This document shows, in pieces, positions 17,088 through 24,906 of a stretch of DNA of 32,827 nucleotides; positions within the stretch are counted from its first letter, which is position 1, and each line of letters begins with the position of its first letter. The notes below the pieces were generated by a model that saw only the letters and a program-made list of their open reading frames with translations, had not been told where the DNA came from and did no database searches. The translations under genes and the position numbers were made by a program. Source of the DNA: Caballeronia sp. (lineage in GTDB: Bacteria; Pseudomonadota; Gammaproteobacteria; Burkholderiales; Burkholderiaceae); contig NZ_JAQGMM010000091.1 of NCBI RefSeq assembly GCF_028292365.1, positions 1 through 32,827 of the forward strand. Direction: 5' to 3'.

Positions 17088-17905
17088 GAATGAAAGCTCC
17101 TTGGACCGGCCGCGCCGGCGGAATCAGTGAATGCAGTGCGTGAAACTGCGCTTGGCGCCAGCGCGGGGACGCGGTTCGCGAAGGCCGCGGGCGTTAGCGT
17201 GTCCTTGATCGAAGCCACGATCGCGTTGATCAATTCGGCGCATGCGGTATCGATGAAAAAATGGCCGCCGTCGATCACGCGCTGAGTAAAACGTCCCGAC
17301 GTCTCGTGCGCCCATGCCGACAAATTCTCCGATTGTTCGGATAACGAATCGTCTCTGCCGCCTAACGCCAGTAAAGGACATGCGAGCGGCGCACGCAATT
17401 CATTACCGGTACGAACGTAGGTCGCGCAAAGATGAAAGTCGGCGCGAAGCACAGGCAGCGCAAGATCGAGAAATCCGCGATCGCCGAGCAGTTCTTCGGG
17501 CGTCGCGCCGAGCCGCCGGAGCTCATCGATCATCGCTTCGTCGGTGCAATCCAGCCAACTCGCGTCGAGTGTCCGGCAGGCTGGCGCCGCGCACGCCGCC
17601 GCACCGAACCACAGGGGCGTGAGGCCATGAGCGCGCCGCAACCAGTGCGCCAGTTCGAGACCGGCCAGCGCACCCATGCTGTAGCCGAAGATTGCGAACG
17701 GTCCGTCGATTGCCCGCAAGGCTTCGCGTCCCAGTACGTCCGCCACGTCCGGCCAGCGGTGCAGCGCAGGCTGCGCGCGTTTCGCACCGTGACCTGGATA
17801 GTCGAGGGCGTGAAGGCGTATCCACGATGGCAACAATGCGCTCCACCCCCGATAAACCGCCGCACCTGCTCCGGCGAACGGCAGACAGATCAGCGTGACA
17901 TTCAT
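17084..17905 (-). CDS. Type II thioesterase of the siderophore NRPS
   Basis: 273-residue alpha/beta hydrolase of the GrsT/RifR type. It opens with LICLPFAGAGA and PGHG, the hallmark start of editing thioesterases. The nucleophile motif is GYSMG (Ser76), followed by GGRDD (acid) and GGHFFID (catalytic His). Such enzymes hydrolyse wrongly loaded or stalled acyl groups from carrier proteins in the cytoplasm. A Ser/Ala-rich tail of about 35 residues beyond the usual end is unusual and may be disordered. It follows mbtH after 12 bp and overlaps the next gene by 4 bp, so it is part of the NRPS operon. Confidence 0.92.
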   Translation of the reverse strand: MNVTLICLPFAGAGAAVYRGWSALLPSWIRLHALDYPGHGAKRAQPALHRWPDVADVLGREALRAIDGPFAIFGYSMGALAGLELAHWLRRAHGLTPLWFGAAACAAPACRTLDASWLDCTDEAMIDELRRLGATPEELLGDRGFLDLALPVLRADFHLCATYVRTGNELRAPLACPLLALGGRDDSLSEQSENLSAWAHETSGRFTQRVIDGGHFFIDTACAELINAIVASIKDTLTPAAFANRVPALAPSAVSRTAFTDSAGAAGPRSFHS

Positions 17906-17917
17906 CCGCTACCTGTC

Positions 17918-18142
17918 TCAGGCCGCTTTGGCGCCGGCATCGGCCGCCATCGCTTGACGCAAGCTGAGCGGGCGCATGTCGGTCCACACGGCGTCGATGT
18001 ACTCAAGACATTCGTCCTTCTTGCCGGTCTTGCCTACGGCCGTCCAGCCGGCGGGCAGCGCCTTGTAGTCCGGCCAGATCGAATACTGTTCCTCGTGGTT
18101 CATGACCACGTTGTAGGTCGTGTTTTCGTCACCCCAGCTCAT
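17918..18142 (-). CDS. MbtH-like NRPS accessory protein
   Basis: 74-residue protein with the family signature [19 protein letters not shown] followed by [14 protein letters not shown] and [10 protein letters not shown]. MbtH-like proteins bind A domains and make them soluble and active. Placed directly before the NRPS genes, it probably serves the A domains of this operon. An AAGGAG ribosome site lies 5 nt before the ATG. A Fur-type operator and a promoter lie just upstream. Confidence 0.97.
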   Translation of the reverse strand: MSWGDENTTYNVVMNHEEQYSIWPDYKALPAGWTAVGKTGKKDECLEYIDAVWTDMRPLSLRQAMAADAGAKAA

Positions 18143-18156
18143 GAAATCTCCTTAAC

Positions 18157-18175
18157 GCGAATGAGAATGACTATT
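18157..18175. promoter_or_regulatory. Fur box upstream of mbtH
   Basis: GCGAATGAGAATGACTATT matches the Fur consensus GATAATGATAATCATTATC at 13 of 19 positions by eye. It sits between the predicted -10 and the ribosome site, where Fe-Fur would block transcription when iron is plentiful. Confidence 0.75.
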
Positions 18176-18201
18176 ATTACAGCTTAAATCGTCTGATGCA
18201 A
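18174..18201 (-). promoter_or_regulatory. Sigma70-like promoter for mbtH and the NRPS operon
   Basis: On the minus strand TTGCAT (18201-18196), a 16-nt spacer and TAATAA (18179-18174) resemble -35 and -10 boxes. The -10 touches the Fur box. No feature points to a dedicated ECF sigma factor. Confidence 0.5.
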
Positions 18202-18243
18202 AGCTCGCTTTGAAGATTGTTTATCAATGTTGTAGCAGCGGGC

Positions 18244-18873
18244 TCAGAGTCCGAATGCCAGCGCGCCCGCGTAACCGTCCAGCTCATCCAGAGACGCGAA
18301 ACGCAACGCTGGGGGGACCTGCGAGTTGGTTACATCGATTGATTTCAGTCCTTCGCCAATACCCGCGCCAGTCGCTTTCAACAGCGCCTCTTTCGCAGTC
18401 CAGCAGCGATAAAAATCACGCACGGTCCCGATCCGCCGCGCTTCCCCGGGCGCGCAAACCATGTCGAGCAGCGCGCGCCAGTCGAGTGACGAATCGATCG
18501 CCTCGATATCCACACCCACCGCTCGGACCGCCGACAAAGCAACCAAAACGCGCGCGCCCGAGTGCGACACGTTGAACGACAACCCCGGATGCTTAGCCAG
18601 CGACGGCCGTCCGTATTTGCCCACCTCGAACTGCAGTTGCGCCGGATCGCAGCCTAAATGCGCGCCGAGAATTCCCCGCAAGACCGAGCGGGCAACCGCG
18701 AAACGCACCCGGTCCGCCTGCTGCGCGTAACGCGCCATCCGCGCGATCTCGCTTGCGCAAAGGTGGCGGCATGCGGCGGCTGTATCGGTGTCCAGGCTCA
18801 GTTCCACACGCCATAACTCGACGTCGGCGGGCCAGCGCCCGGCTGCCGGAATCGGGATCAACGCGGGGGTCAT
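18244..18873 (-). CDS. Sfp-type 4'-phosphopantetheinyl transferase
   Basis: 209 residues. It transfers phosphopantetheine from CoA to the Ser of carrier domains, here Ser1345, Ser2390 and Ser3439 of the large NRPS and Ser630 of the FAAL protein. Family motifs are complete: NVSHSG (101-106, His104), GVDIE (120-124, with metal ligands Asp122 and Glu124) and WTAKEALLK (158-166, Lys161 and Glu162). It lies upstream of mbtH on the same strand, 101 bp away, with its own promoter and a Fur box. A start at 18873 gives the normal length, although the ribosome site is weak. Siderophore-dedicated activation is inferred from position and Fur control. Confidence 0.95.
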   Translation of the reverse strand: MTPALIPIPAAGRWPADVELWRVELSLDTDTAAACRHLCASEIARMARYAQQADRVRFAVARSVLRGILGAHLGCDPAQLQFEVGKYGRPSLAKHPGLSFNVSHSGARVLVALSAVRAVGVDIEAIDSSLDWRALLDMVCAPGEARRIGTVRDFYRCWTAKEALLKATGAGIGEGLKSIDVTNSQVPPALRFASLDELDGYAGALAFGL

Positions 18874-18908
18874 CGACGGGAAATCTCAAAAATTGTGAAC
18901 AGGACCGA

Positions 18909-18937
18909 AGCATAGGCATCTACCATGACAAAATCAA
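18909..18937 (-). promoter_or_regulatory. Promoter of the PPTase gene
   Basis: On the minus strand TTGATT (18937-18932), a 17-nt spacer and TATGCT (18914-18909) match four of six bases in each sigma70 box. The element directly abuts the Fur box at 18938-18956. Confidence 0.5.
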
Positions 18938-18956
18938 GTTATTGAGAATCATTTGC
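18938..18956. promoter_or_regulatory. Fur box between the PPTase and nitroreductase genes
   Basis: GTTATTGAGAATCATTTGC matches the 19-bp Fur consensus at 14 positions, including the core GAGAATCATT. It lies 65 bp before the PPTase start and 55 bp before the divergent nitroreductase start, so both may be iron-repressed. Confidence 0.8.
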
Positions 18957-19010
18957 AATACGGCGGGTTTTTGGCGATCATGGATGCCTTGAGAAAGCCC
19001 GGACCACTCC

Positions 19011-19607
19011 ATGGAAACGATGAACCCCGGCGTCGGTGCCGACGCTCTGAACGTGCTGATGACACGCCAGTCGCACTGGCCGCTGGCCGAACCCGCGCCC
19101 GACGATTCCCAGCTTCAGCAGATTTTCGATGCCGCCCTGCGCGCGCCCGATCACGGCGCGCTACGGCCGTGGCGCTTTGTGCTGATTCGCGGCGACGCGC
19201 GGCTGAAACTCGGTGAATTGCTGGTCGATCTCGCTTGCGCCCGGGCTCCCGGCGAGCCGCGTTCGGCGCATGAACACCGTGGCCGACGCGCGCTGGCCGC
19301 GCCCGTTGTGATAGCGCTCGTGGTGTCGCTGACGCGCGAGACGAAGGTGCCTGAAGTCGAGCAGGTGCTGTCCGTCGGGGCCGCGGCCATGAACATGCTG
19401 AACGCTATTCATGCGCTCGGTTTCGGTGGTTTCTGGGCGACCGGTCCGGATAGTTACGAGCCGCAAATGCACCGCGCGCTTGGGCTGGCCGAGCGTGATC
19501 GTCTGCTTGGATTTTTGTTTGTCGGCACGCCGCCCGACGGCGTGCGGGCGGTCGAGCGGCCGTCGAGCGGCCGCTATGTGACTGAATGGCTCGAAGCCTG
19601 CGCCTGA
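19011..19607 (+). CDS. Nitroreductase-family flavoprotein (YdjA-like)
   Basis: 198 residues. The N-terminus NVLMTRQSHWPLAEPAPDDSQ leads into AALRAPDHGALRPWRFVLI, typical of small YdjA-like NAD(P)H-dependent, FMN-binding nitroreductases. The C-terminal GFGGFWATGP and FLFVGTPP also fit. The usual R-S-(V/I/T)-R start is replaced by TRQSHW, as in YdjA relatives (RRSxP). The physiological substrate cannot be told. It is divergent from the PPTase gene and shares the Fur box region, which suggests, but does not prove, a role in iron or N-oxide metabolism. An alternative start is the Met at 19020. Confidence 0.85.
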   Translation: METMNPGVGADALNVLMTRQSHWPLAEPAPDDSQLQQIFDAALRAPDHGALRPWRFVLIRGDARLKLGELLVDLACARAPGEPRSAHEHRGRRALAAPVVIALVVSLTRETKVPEVEQVLSVGAAAMNMLNAIHALGFGGFWATGPDSYEPQMHRALGLAERDRLLGFLFVGTPPDGVRAVERPSSGRYVTEWLEACA

Positions 19608-19780
19608 GCAATGGCCGACAGAATTGGTGCGACAAGGAACGGCGACATCCACGCCATTTTCGTTCGTGCTCCTATCCCTCATCAGCTTGAGAGGAACGTC
19701 CGGCAGTTCGCCGGGCCGGTCCGGCGTGGGCGAGTTTGGCCCGCCGGTGCATGCCCTCTCGCTCTGAAACGGTACTTACC

Positions 19781-20614
19781 ATGCCCACGGGTCTACTGAC
19801 CGAGCGCTCATTGACGCAGACATCGCGGCGGGATTTTATCGATGACTTCGATACACCGATCCGACCGCCCACCTATGAAACACAACCGCAATTCCTGCCG
19901 CTGCGCATGAACGAAACGCTTTCGCTCAATCCATGCACGCCGGCCCCTGGCGAGATCTTTGTGTTCCGGTTTCGCAGTCAATGGCAACGCGTGAGCGCGC
20001 AGGATTCGGCGCAATGGCTAACGCAGGACGAAACCCGGCGCGCGGCTTTACTGCCGAGTCCCGCGCTGCGCTACCGGTATATATCGAGCCGCGCGGTGTT
20101 GCGGCTGGCTGTGGCCCGGATGCTTGGATGCCAACCCGATGCGGTTGAGTTGCGTGATGACGCCCGGGGCCGGATGTTCGCGCAAGACGCCACCGGGGAC
20201 GTGGTTTTGTGCGCCGATGTGGCTTATGCCGGTGTCTGGATCATGCTTGGCATTAGCGCGAGTTATCTGGGCTTGGGAACGTCACTGCCGTCGTACAAGA
20301 TGGCATCCGACGATGATGCATCGCTGGCAGGTCGAGTGTCGGGTCAGATTTTGCCGCCGTCGGATGGTTTGCTTTTGAGCAAGCAGCGAGCGCGGGAAAA
20401 TAGTTTGCTTAGCGCTGCGGGACATCGCTCGGCTATCGATCATTCAAGCCTTGCGTTAAGCGAATCCGTTTCGGCTTTGGCTAGCGTTTCCAAGGGCGAA
20501 CCCTGGTGTGTGTTTGACCTGCCTATGCCGGGACAACTGTGCGCATCGGTATGCAGTTCAACACCGCTAAGCACCATTTTCGCCTTTGGATGGAGTAAGC
20601 GGAATGACGGTTGA
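19781..20614 (+). CDS. PPTase-fold protein lacking the catalytic motifs (degenerate phosphopantetheinyl transferase)
   Basis: 277 residues from this ATG; a TTG at 19736 would add 15 residues. Neither has a strong ribosome site, and ATG 19907 is possible too. Residues 58-135 align well to the N-terminal half of Sfp/HetI-type PPTases: VFRFRSQWQRVS, LTQDETRRAALL, YRYISSRAVLRLAVARMLG and VELRDDARGRMF. The C-terminal half keeps the outline but not the active site. SHxG becomes AYAG (148-151), (V/I)GVD(I/V)E becomes LGLGTS (163-168), and W(T)xKEAxLK becomes QRARENSLLS (202-211). It is therefore unlikely to transfer phosphopantetheine. It may be a decaying paralogue of the intact PPTase at 18244-18873 or a repurposed non-catalytic protein. 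The frame is open and without stops. Confidence 0.6.
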   Translation: MPTGLLTERSLTQTSRRDFIDDFDTPIRPPTYETQPQFLPLRMNETLSLNPCTPAPGEIFVFRFRSQWQRVSAQDSAQWLTQDETRRAALLPSPALRYRYISSRAVLRLAVARMLGCQPDAVELRDDARGRMFAQDATGDVVLCADVAYAGVWIMLGISASYLGLGTSLPSYKMASDDDASLAGRVSGQILPPSDGLLLSKQRARENSLLSAAGHRSAIDHSSLALSESVSALASVSKGEPWCVFDLPMPGQLCASVCSSTPLSTIFAFGWSKRNDG

Positions 20615-20702
20615 TTTTTGCTGGCGCGGGTGGACGGGACGTGTGGGGAGCTCAACGTACGTTTAGCACGTCGATAACGCAAGCTCTCTAAAGGAAAACG
20701 TC

Positions 20703-20885
20703 ATGGACAAGAATCGGGTTGAAGGTGCAGCCAAGCAAGTGACCGGCTCCGTTAAGGAAGCGATCGGCAAGATCACAGGCAACCGGACGACGCAAGCTGA
20801 AGGCGCGGCCGAAAGAGTCGCTGGCAAGGTCCAGTCAAAGGTCGGTAAAGCAGCCGACGCCGTACGCGACATATTCAGGAAGTAA
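20703..20885 (+). CDS. CsbD-like stress protein
   Basis: 60 residues, with the family pattern MDKNRVEGAAKQVTGSVKE, then GKITGNRTTQAEGAAERVAGK. It is small, Lys/Ala-rich and helical, like CsbD and E. coli YjbJ, which rise strongly under general stress and have no known reaction. The ribosome site AAAGGAAAA lies just upstream and a strong terminator follows the stop, so it is a monocistronic gene. Confidence 0.93.
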   Translation: MDKNRVEGAAKQVTGSVKEAIGKITGNRTTQAEGAAERVAGKVQSKVGKAADAVRDIFRK

Positions 20886-20915
20886 CCCAGGAAGTAACTG
20901 GATAATGCGCACGCT

Positions 20916-20945
20916 AAAAGCCGACCGGCTCCGGTCGGCTTTTTT
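20916..20945 (+). terminator. Intrinsic terminator after the CsbD-like gene
   Basis: AGCCGACCGG and CCGGTCGGCT form a 10-bp GC-rich stem (919-928 with 931-940) with a very tight loop, followed by TTTTT. It is preceded by AAAA and could act on both strands. The stretch from here to 21043 shows nothing else. Confidence 0.9.
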
Positions 20946-21043
20946 GCTTGGGGTTTAGCTGTCGAGCCTCATCTCAAGGAACCGCATCGGATCTCAGGCT
21001 CTAACGGTTCTGCGAGGGTCGACACTCCTGACCGCTCAAGTCC

Positions 21044-21799
21044 CTAAGCACCGCTCGCGGCAGCGTCCGGCACATGCCTTGAAGCCAACCGCCCCGCAAT
21101 GCCCATCACGTCATAAATCAGCACGGCAAGCAATCCAACAATAGCGCCACCCTGCAAGATAAACGCCGTATTGGATGTCTGCAGGCCGGCAATGATGACA
21201 TCGCCCAGCCCCTTCGCCGCCACGGTCGAACCAATGGTCGCCGTCCCCAGATTGATCACGACGGAAAGGCGCAGGCCCGCGAGAATCACCGGCAACGCGA
21301 GCGGCAATTCGACCGTGAACAACTGCCGCGTCGCACTCATGCCCATGCCCCGCGCCGCATCGATAGTCGTGGACGGAATTTCTTTCAGGCCCGTGATGGT
21401 GCTTTCGAAGATAGGCAGGAGACCGTAAAGAATCAATGCGACCAAGGTCGGCTTGACGCCAAACCCGACCACAGGCACCGCAAGCGCCAGCACGACCACC
21501 GGCGGAAACGTCTGCCCGATATTCACCACGCTGCGCGCAAGCGGCAGGAATTCCGCACCTGCCTCGCGCGTAACGAAAATCCCGGCAAGCAATGCAATCA
21601 CCCCACCCACCAGACTGGCGCCCGCCACGATCGCAAGATGCGCAAGCGTGAGGTCAAGCAGGCTCGCCCGGTCATAGAGCGCCGGCGCGCCGTTTTCAGC
21701 CAGCGGCGCCAGCAACGGCTGGAACACGTGCGGTTTGAACAGCAGCAGGAACAGCACGGCAAGCGCGAACGTACGCGCTATCCAGGCAGCAAATTTCAT
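21044..21799 (-). CDS. yehW: Osmoprotectant-type ABC transporter permease (YehW-like)
   Basis: 251 residues from ATG 21799, which overlaps the ATPase stop as ATGA; a longer frame upstream is not needed. It is a hydrophobic inner-membrane protein with about six helices. The EAA loop is EIPSTTIDAARGMGMSATRQLF plus VELPLALPVILAGLR, typical of the OpuC/ProW family. It forms the membrane pore with the YehY-like permease. As fourth gene of an operon in the same order as E. coli yehZYXW, it probably belongs to an importer for glycine betaine-like compounds; the substrate is inferred. No terminator is obvious downstream. Confidence 0.88.
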   Translation of the reverse strand: MKFAAWIARTFALAVLFLLLFKPHVFQPLLAPLAENGAPALYDRASLLDLTLAHLAIVAGASLVGGVIALLAGIFVTREAGAEFLPLARSVVNIGQTFPPVVVLALAVPVVGFGVKPTLVALILYGLLPIFESTITGLKEIPSTTIDAARGMGMSATRQLFTVELPLALPVILAGLRLSVVINLGTATIGSTVAAKGLGDVIIAGLQTSNTAFILQGGAIVGLLAVLIYDVMGIAGRLASRHVPDAAASGA

Positions 21800-22734
21800 G
21801 TCGACCTCTCGGCGCGCGCCAGGATCGATGCAAGCGAAATACGTCCCTGCACTGCACCGTCCGCCGATACAACCGGCAAGTTCCGCGCGCCGCGCCAAAG
21901 CAACTCGGACAGGGCATCGCGCAGACTCTGCGTGCCGGCAATCGGGTTGCCCTCGGCACCGCCGCTTTCAGCGATTTCACTAACAGGAATCAACGACAGC
22001 AACCGGAACGGCCGGTCGACGCCTGCCACCAGTCGCTCGACAAAACCCGGAGCAGGCCGCTGCAAGATCTCGGTGGGCGTAGCCGCCTGAAGCACACGGC
22101 CGCCGTCCATCACTACAATGCGATCGCCCAGATGCAACGCCTCTTCCATGTCGTGCGTAACGATCACGACCGTGATCCCCAAACGCCGCTGAAGCGCGAG
22201 CAAGTCTTCCTGCGCCTTGCCGCGAATGATGGGATCGAGTGCGCCGAACGGCTCGTCCATCAGCAGGATGGCAGGTTCCGCCGCCAGCGCCCGAGCCACG
22301 CCCACGCGCTGCTGCTGACCGCCTGAAAGCTGGTGTGGATAATTGTCGAGGTAAGCATCGGCGTCGAGATTGAAGAGCGCCAGCAACTCGCGCACACGCT
22401 GGTCGATCCTGGCCGTGCTCCACCCCAGCAAGCGCGGAACCGTCGCGATATTGCGCGCCACCGTCCAATGCGGAAACAAGCCATTACCCTGGATCACATA
22501 ACCAATCCCGCGCCGCAAAGCTTCGGCCGACACGGTCGCGGTATCGCGTCCGTCGATGCGGATCGTGCCGCTCGTGGGCGCGATCAGGCGGTTGATCATG
22601 CGCAGGAGCGTGGACTTGCCGCTGCCCGACGTGCCGACAAACGCCGTGATCGTGCCACGTTCGATGGTAAGTGAGACGTCGTCGACCGCAACAATATTGC
22701 CGAAACGCCGGCTGAGTTTTTCGATTTCGATCAT
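21796..22734 (-). CDS. yehX: Osmoprotectant-type ABC transporter ATPase (YehX-like)
   Basis: 312 residues. Walker A is GTSGSGKST, the Q-loop VIQGNGLFPHWTV, the signature LSGGQQQR, Walker B ILLMDEPFGALDP and the switch His is in VTHDME. A C-terminal extension from residue 230 ends in ARNLPVVSADGAVQGRISL, one CBS-like motif as in OpuCA/ProV-type ATPases, where such domains sense ionic strength. It energises uptake through the two permeases on either side. It lies 25 bp after the YehY-like gene and overlaps the YehW-like gene by 4 bp. Confidence 0.93.
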   Translation of the reverse strand: MIEIEKLSRRFGNIVAVDDVSLTIERGTITAFVGTSGSGKSTLLRMINRLIAPTSGTIRIDGRDTATVSAEALRRGIGYVIQGNGLFPHWTVARNIATVPRLLGWSTARIDQRVRELLALFNLDADAYLDNYPHQLSGGQQQRVGVARALAAEPAILLMDEPFGALDPIIRGKAQEDLLALQRRLGITVVIVTHDMEEALHLGDRIVVMDGGRVLQAATPTEILQRPAPGFVERLVAGVDRPFRLLSLIPVSEIAESGGAEGNPIAGTQSLRDALSELLWRGARNLPVVSADGAVQGRISLASILARAERST

Positions 22735-22759
22735 ACGTGGCGTCCTTTAGTGGTGTCGC

Positions 22760-23980
22760 TTAGTGGCGTCTTTTAGCAAGCTCAGTCACGGCGTTGAACA
22801 CGATTGCCGCAGCAAGACCAAGCGCGATGGTTGGCACGGCGCCGAGTAGGACGAGGTCTGTCGCCGCTTGCCCAAGACCCTGGAAGACAAAGGTCCCAAA
22901 GCCGCCCCCGCCGATCAGCGCGGCCACCGTCGTCAGGCCGATGTTCTGGACCAGTACGATCCGCACGCCCGTCAGGATGACAGGCAACGCAAGCGGCAGT
23001 TCAATCGCAAAGAGCCGTTGGCGCGGGGTCATGCCCATCGCCACCGCAGCTTCAACGCTCTCGCGCGGAAGCTGCGTAAATCCCACCACAACGCTTGCCG
23101 CGACCGGCAGCAGCGAATAAAGAAACAGCGCGATTCCAGCAGGCGCGACGCCGATACCACGAATGCCAAGCGCATCGAGCAGCGGGAAACGGGCAGCAAG
23201 AAGCCCTAGCGGAACCATCATCAAACCGTACATCGCGATACTCGGGATGGTCTGGACAATGTTGAGCACGGGTAACGTGAGGGCACGCAGCGCGGACCAT
23301 TTTGCACACGCCACGCCGAGCGGCACGCCGATCAGGACCGCCGCTGCAACCGACCCCGTGACAAGTTCAACATGGCGGGCCGCTTCGAGCCAGAAGGTAT
23401 CGGCGTGATTTGCGTACTCCTGCATGACCGACAGCCCGCTCCACAGTCCGCTGCTCAGGATGGCGGCTATTGCGGCTGCCGCCAGTGCCAGCGCAAGGAG
23501 GTGTTGCACCGGTCCGAACGAGAGCTTGGCAATAGCGTCGGTTACCAGCACCGAGAACGCGAAGAACAAAATCCAGAAACCACCGGCGGGCGACACGCGA
23601 GCCAACGGGTTATCCGCGCTGACGAGATGCGCGGGCACAAGGCCGAGCAGCACGCAGAGCGTCAGGAGCAGGACCACGCCGACCACGAACCGAAGCGTGG
23701 GGCGACTGCGCAGCAACGCGAACAGCGCTCCTGCGCCAAGCACCGCAAGAAACGCCCACGCCTGACCGGCTGCGAAGATGTCGGTCAATCCGAGACCTTT
23801 TCCCGACACGATCCGGTTCGTCCGGAACGTCACGAACGGTTCGAACACCAGCGCGAGCAAAGCCAGCGCTGCGATCAGCGAACCGACCTTGTCGATACGC
23901 AAGCGGCCCGCATTGTGCTGTGCAACGGCCGTGGCCTGTGTCTCATGAGGGCGTGCATCGGCCCTTGTGCCGGCAATCAT
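22760..23980 (-). CDS. yehY: Osmoprotectant-type ABC transporter permease with N-terminal extra helices (YehY-like)
   Basis: 406 residues, close to E. coli YehY. The first 180 residues add several membrane helices (SLIAALALLALVFEPF, AWAFLAVLGAGALFALL, FVVGVVLLLTLCVLLGLV). The C-terminal 220 residues are the standard permease domain with the EAA loop QLPRESVEAAVAMGMTPRQRLFAIELPLALPVILTG. This extended form is the hallmark of YehY against plain OpuB permeases. The start overlaps the stop of the binding-protein gene as ATGA. Confidence 0.92.
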   Translation of the reverse strand: MIAGTRADARPHETQATAVAQHNAGRLRIDKVGSLIAALALLALVFEPFVTFRTNRIVSGKGLGLTDIFAAGQAWAFLAVLGAGALFALLRSRPTLRFVVGVVLLLTLCVLLGLVPAHLVSADNPLARVSPAGGFWILFFAFSVLVTDAIAKLSFGPVQHLLALALAAAAIAAILSSGLWSGLSVMQEYANHADTFWLEAARHVELVTGSVAAAVLIGVPLGVACAKWSALRALTLPVLNIVQTIPSIAMYGLMMVPLGLLAARFPLLDALGIRGIGVAPAGIALFLYSLLPVAASVVVGFTQLPRESVEAAVAMGMTPRQRLFAIELPLALPVILTGVRIVLVQNIGLTTVAALIGGGGFGTFVFQGLGQAATDLVLLGAVPTIALGLAAAIVFNAVTELAKRRH

Positions 23981-24906
23981 TTAACGAATCCCTTCGATTT
24001 CAGATAGCTCGACGCTACCGTGGCCGCCGGTTCGCCGTTGACCTGGATGCGACTGTTCAACGTCTGCAGCGTCTTCAGGTCAAGACTGGCAAAGACTGGT
24101 TTGAGGTAGCCGGCAATCTCCGGGTGCGCTTTCAGCACGCTCTCGCGAATCAGCGGTGTGGGCGCGTAGACGGGTTGCACGCTCTTGTTGTCCTCGAGTA
24201 CCACCAGGCCCGCGGCCGCTATGCCGCCATCCGTGCCGTAGACCATGGCTGCATTGACCTTGTCGGTTTGCTCGGCGGCCGCCTTGATCGTCGCCGATGT
24301 ATCGCCGCCGGAGAGCACGAGAAGTTGTTCGGGCTTCAGCTTGAATGCGTAGATCTTTTCAAACGATGGCAGCGCGGCTGCGGTATTGACAAACTCTGCC
24401 GATGCCGCGAGCTTGACCTGACCGCCTGCGGACACCCACTTGCCGAAGTCTTCGAAGGTCTTGATCTTGTTCGCCTTCGCCACCGTTCCCAACAAGCCTA
24501 CGGCCCAGGTGTTGTTAGCGGGCGCGGGCGTCAGCCAGACGATCTTGTTGGCGGCATAGTCGAGCTTGGCGGCTTCCTCATACCCCTTGGCCGCATTTTT
24601 CCAGAGCGGGTCATCGGCTTTGTTGAAGAAGAACGCGGCGTTGCCGGTGTATTCCGGATAGATGTCGATTTCACCTGTCGTGATGGCCTTGCGCACGATC
24701 GGCGTGGTCCCGAGGCCGATCTTGTCAGAGACCGCGATTCCATGTGACTTCAGCACCTGCGAAATGATGTTCCCAAGCAGATTGCCCTCGGTGTCGATCT
24801 TCGATGCCACGGTGACCGAGTCCGCTGCATAAGCGGTGGAAGCGGTGGACATGGTCAGAACGAGCGCGGCGGCGCCCCATGCCTTGAATGATTTTGCGAT
24901 TCCCAT
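23977..24906 (-). CDS. yehZ: Periplasmic substrate-binding protein (YehZ/OsmF-like)
   Basis: 309 residues from ATG 24906. A signal peptide is clear: basic MGIAKSFK, a hydrophobic core and AYA before the predicted cut at about residue 27. The mature part begins VTVASKIDTEGNLLGNIISQ and contains GEIDIYPEYTGNAAFFF, typical of OpuCC/OsmF-type quaternary-amine binding proteins. First gene of the transporter operon, divergent from a MarR regulator 301 bp away. The frame is open a further 100 codons upstream, but those residues match no family and would bury the signal peptide. GAGGT lies 9 nt before the chosen ATG. Confidence 0.92.
   Translation of the reverse strand: MGIAKSFKAWGAAALVLTMSTASTAYAADSVTVASKIDTEGNLLGNIISQVLKSHGIAVSDKIGLGTTPIVRKAITTGEIDIYPEYTGNAAFFFNKADDPLWKNAAKGYEEAAKLDYAANKIVWLTPAPANNTWAVGLLGTVAKANKIKTFEDFGKWVSAGGQVKLAASAEFVNTAAALPSFEKIYAFKLKPEQLLVLSGGDTSATIKAAAEQTDKVNAAMVYGTDGGIAAAGLVVLEDNKSVQPVYAPTPLIRESVLKAHPEIAGYLKPVFASLDLKTLQTLNSRIQVNGEPAATVASSYLKSKGFVK

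Noticed and set aside
18199-18212. CAAAGC-TC-GCTTTG as terminator of the PPTase gene
   Set aside because: Only 6 bp with a 2-nt loop and no T-run on the minus strand; it also overlaps the likely -35 of mbtH.
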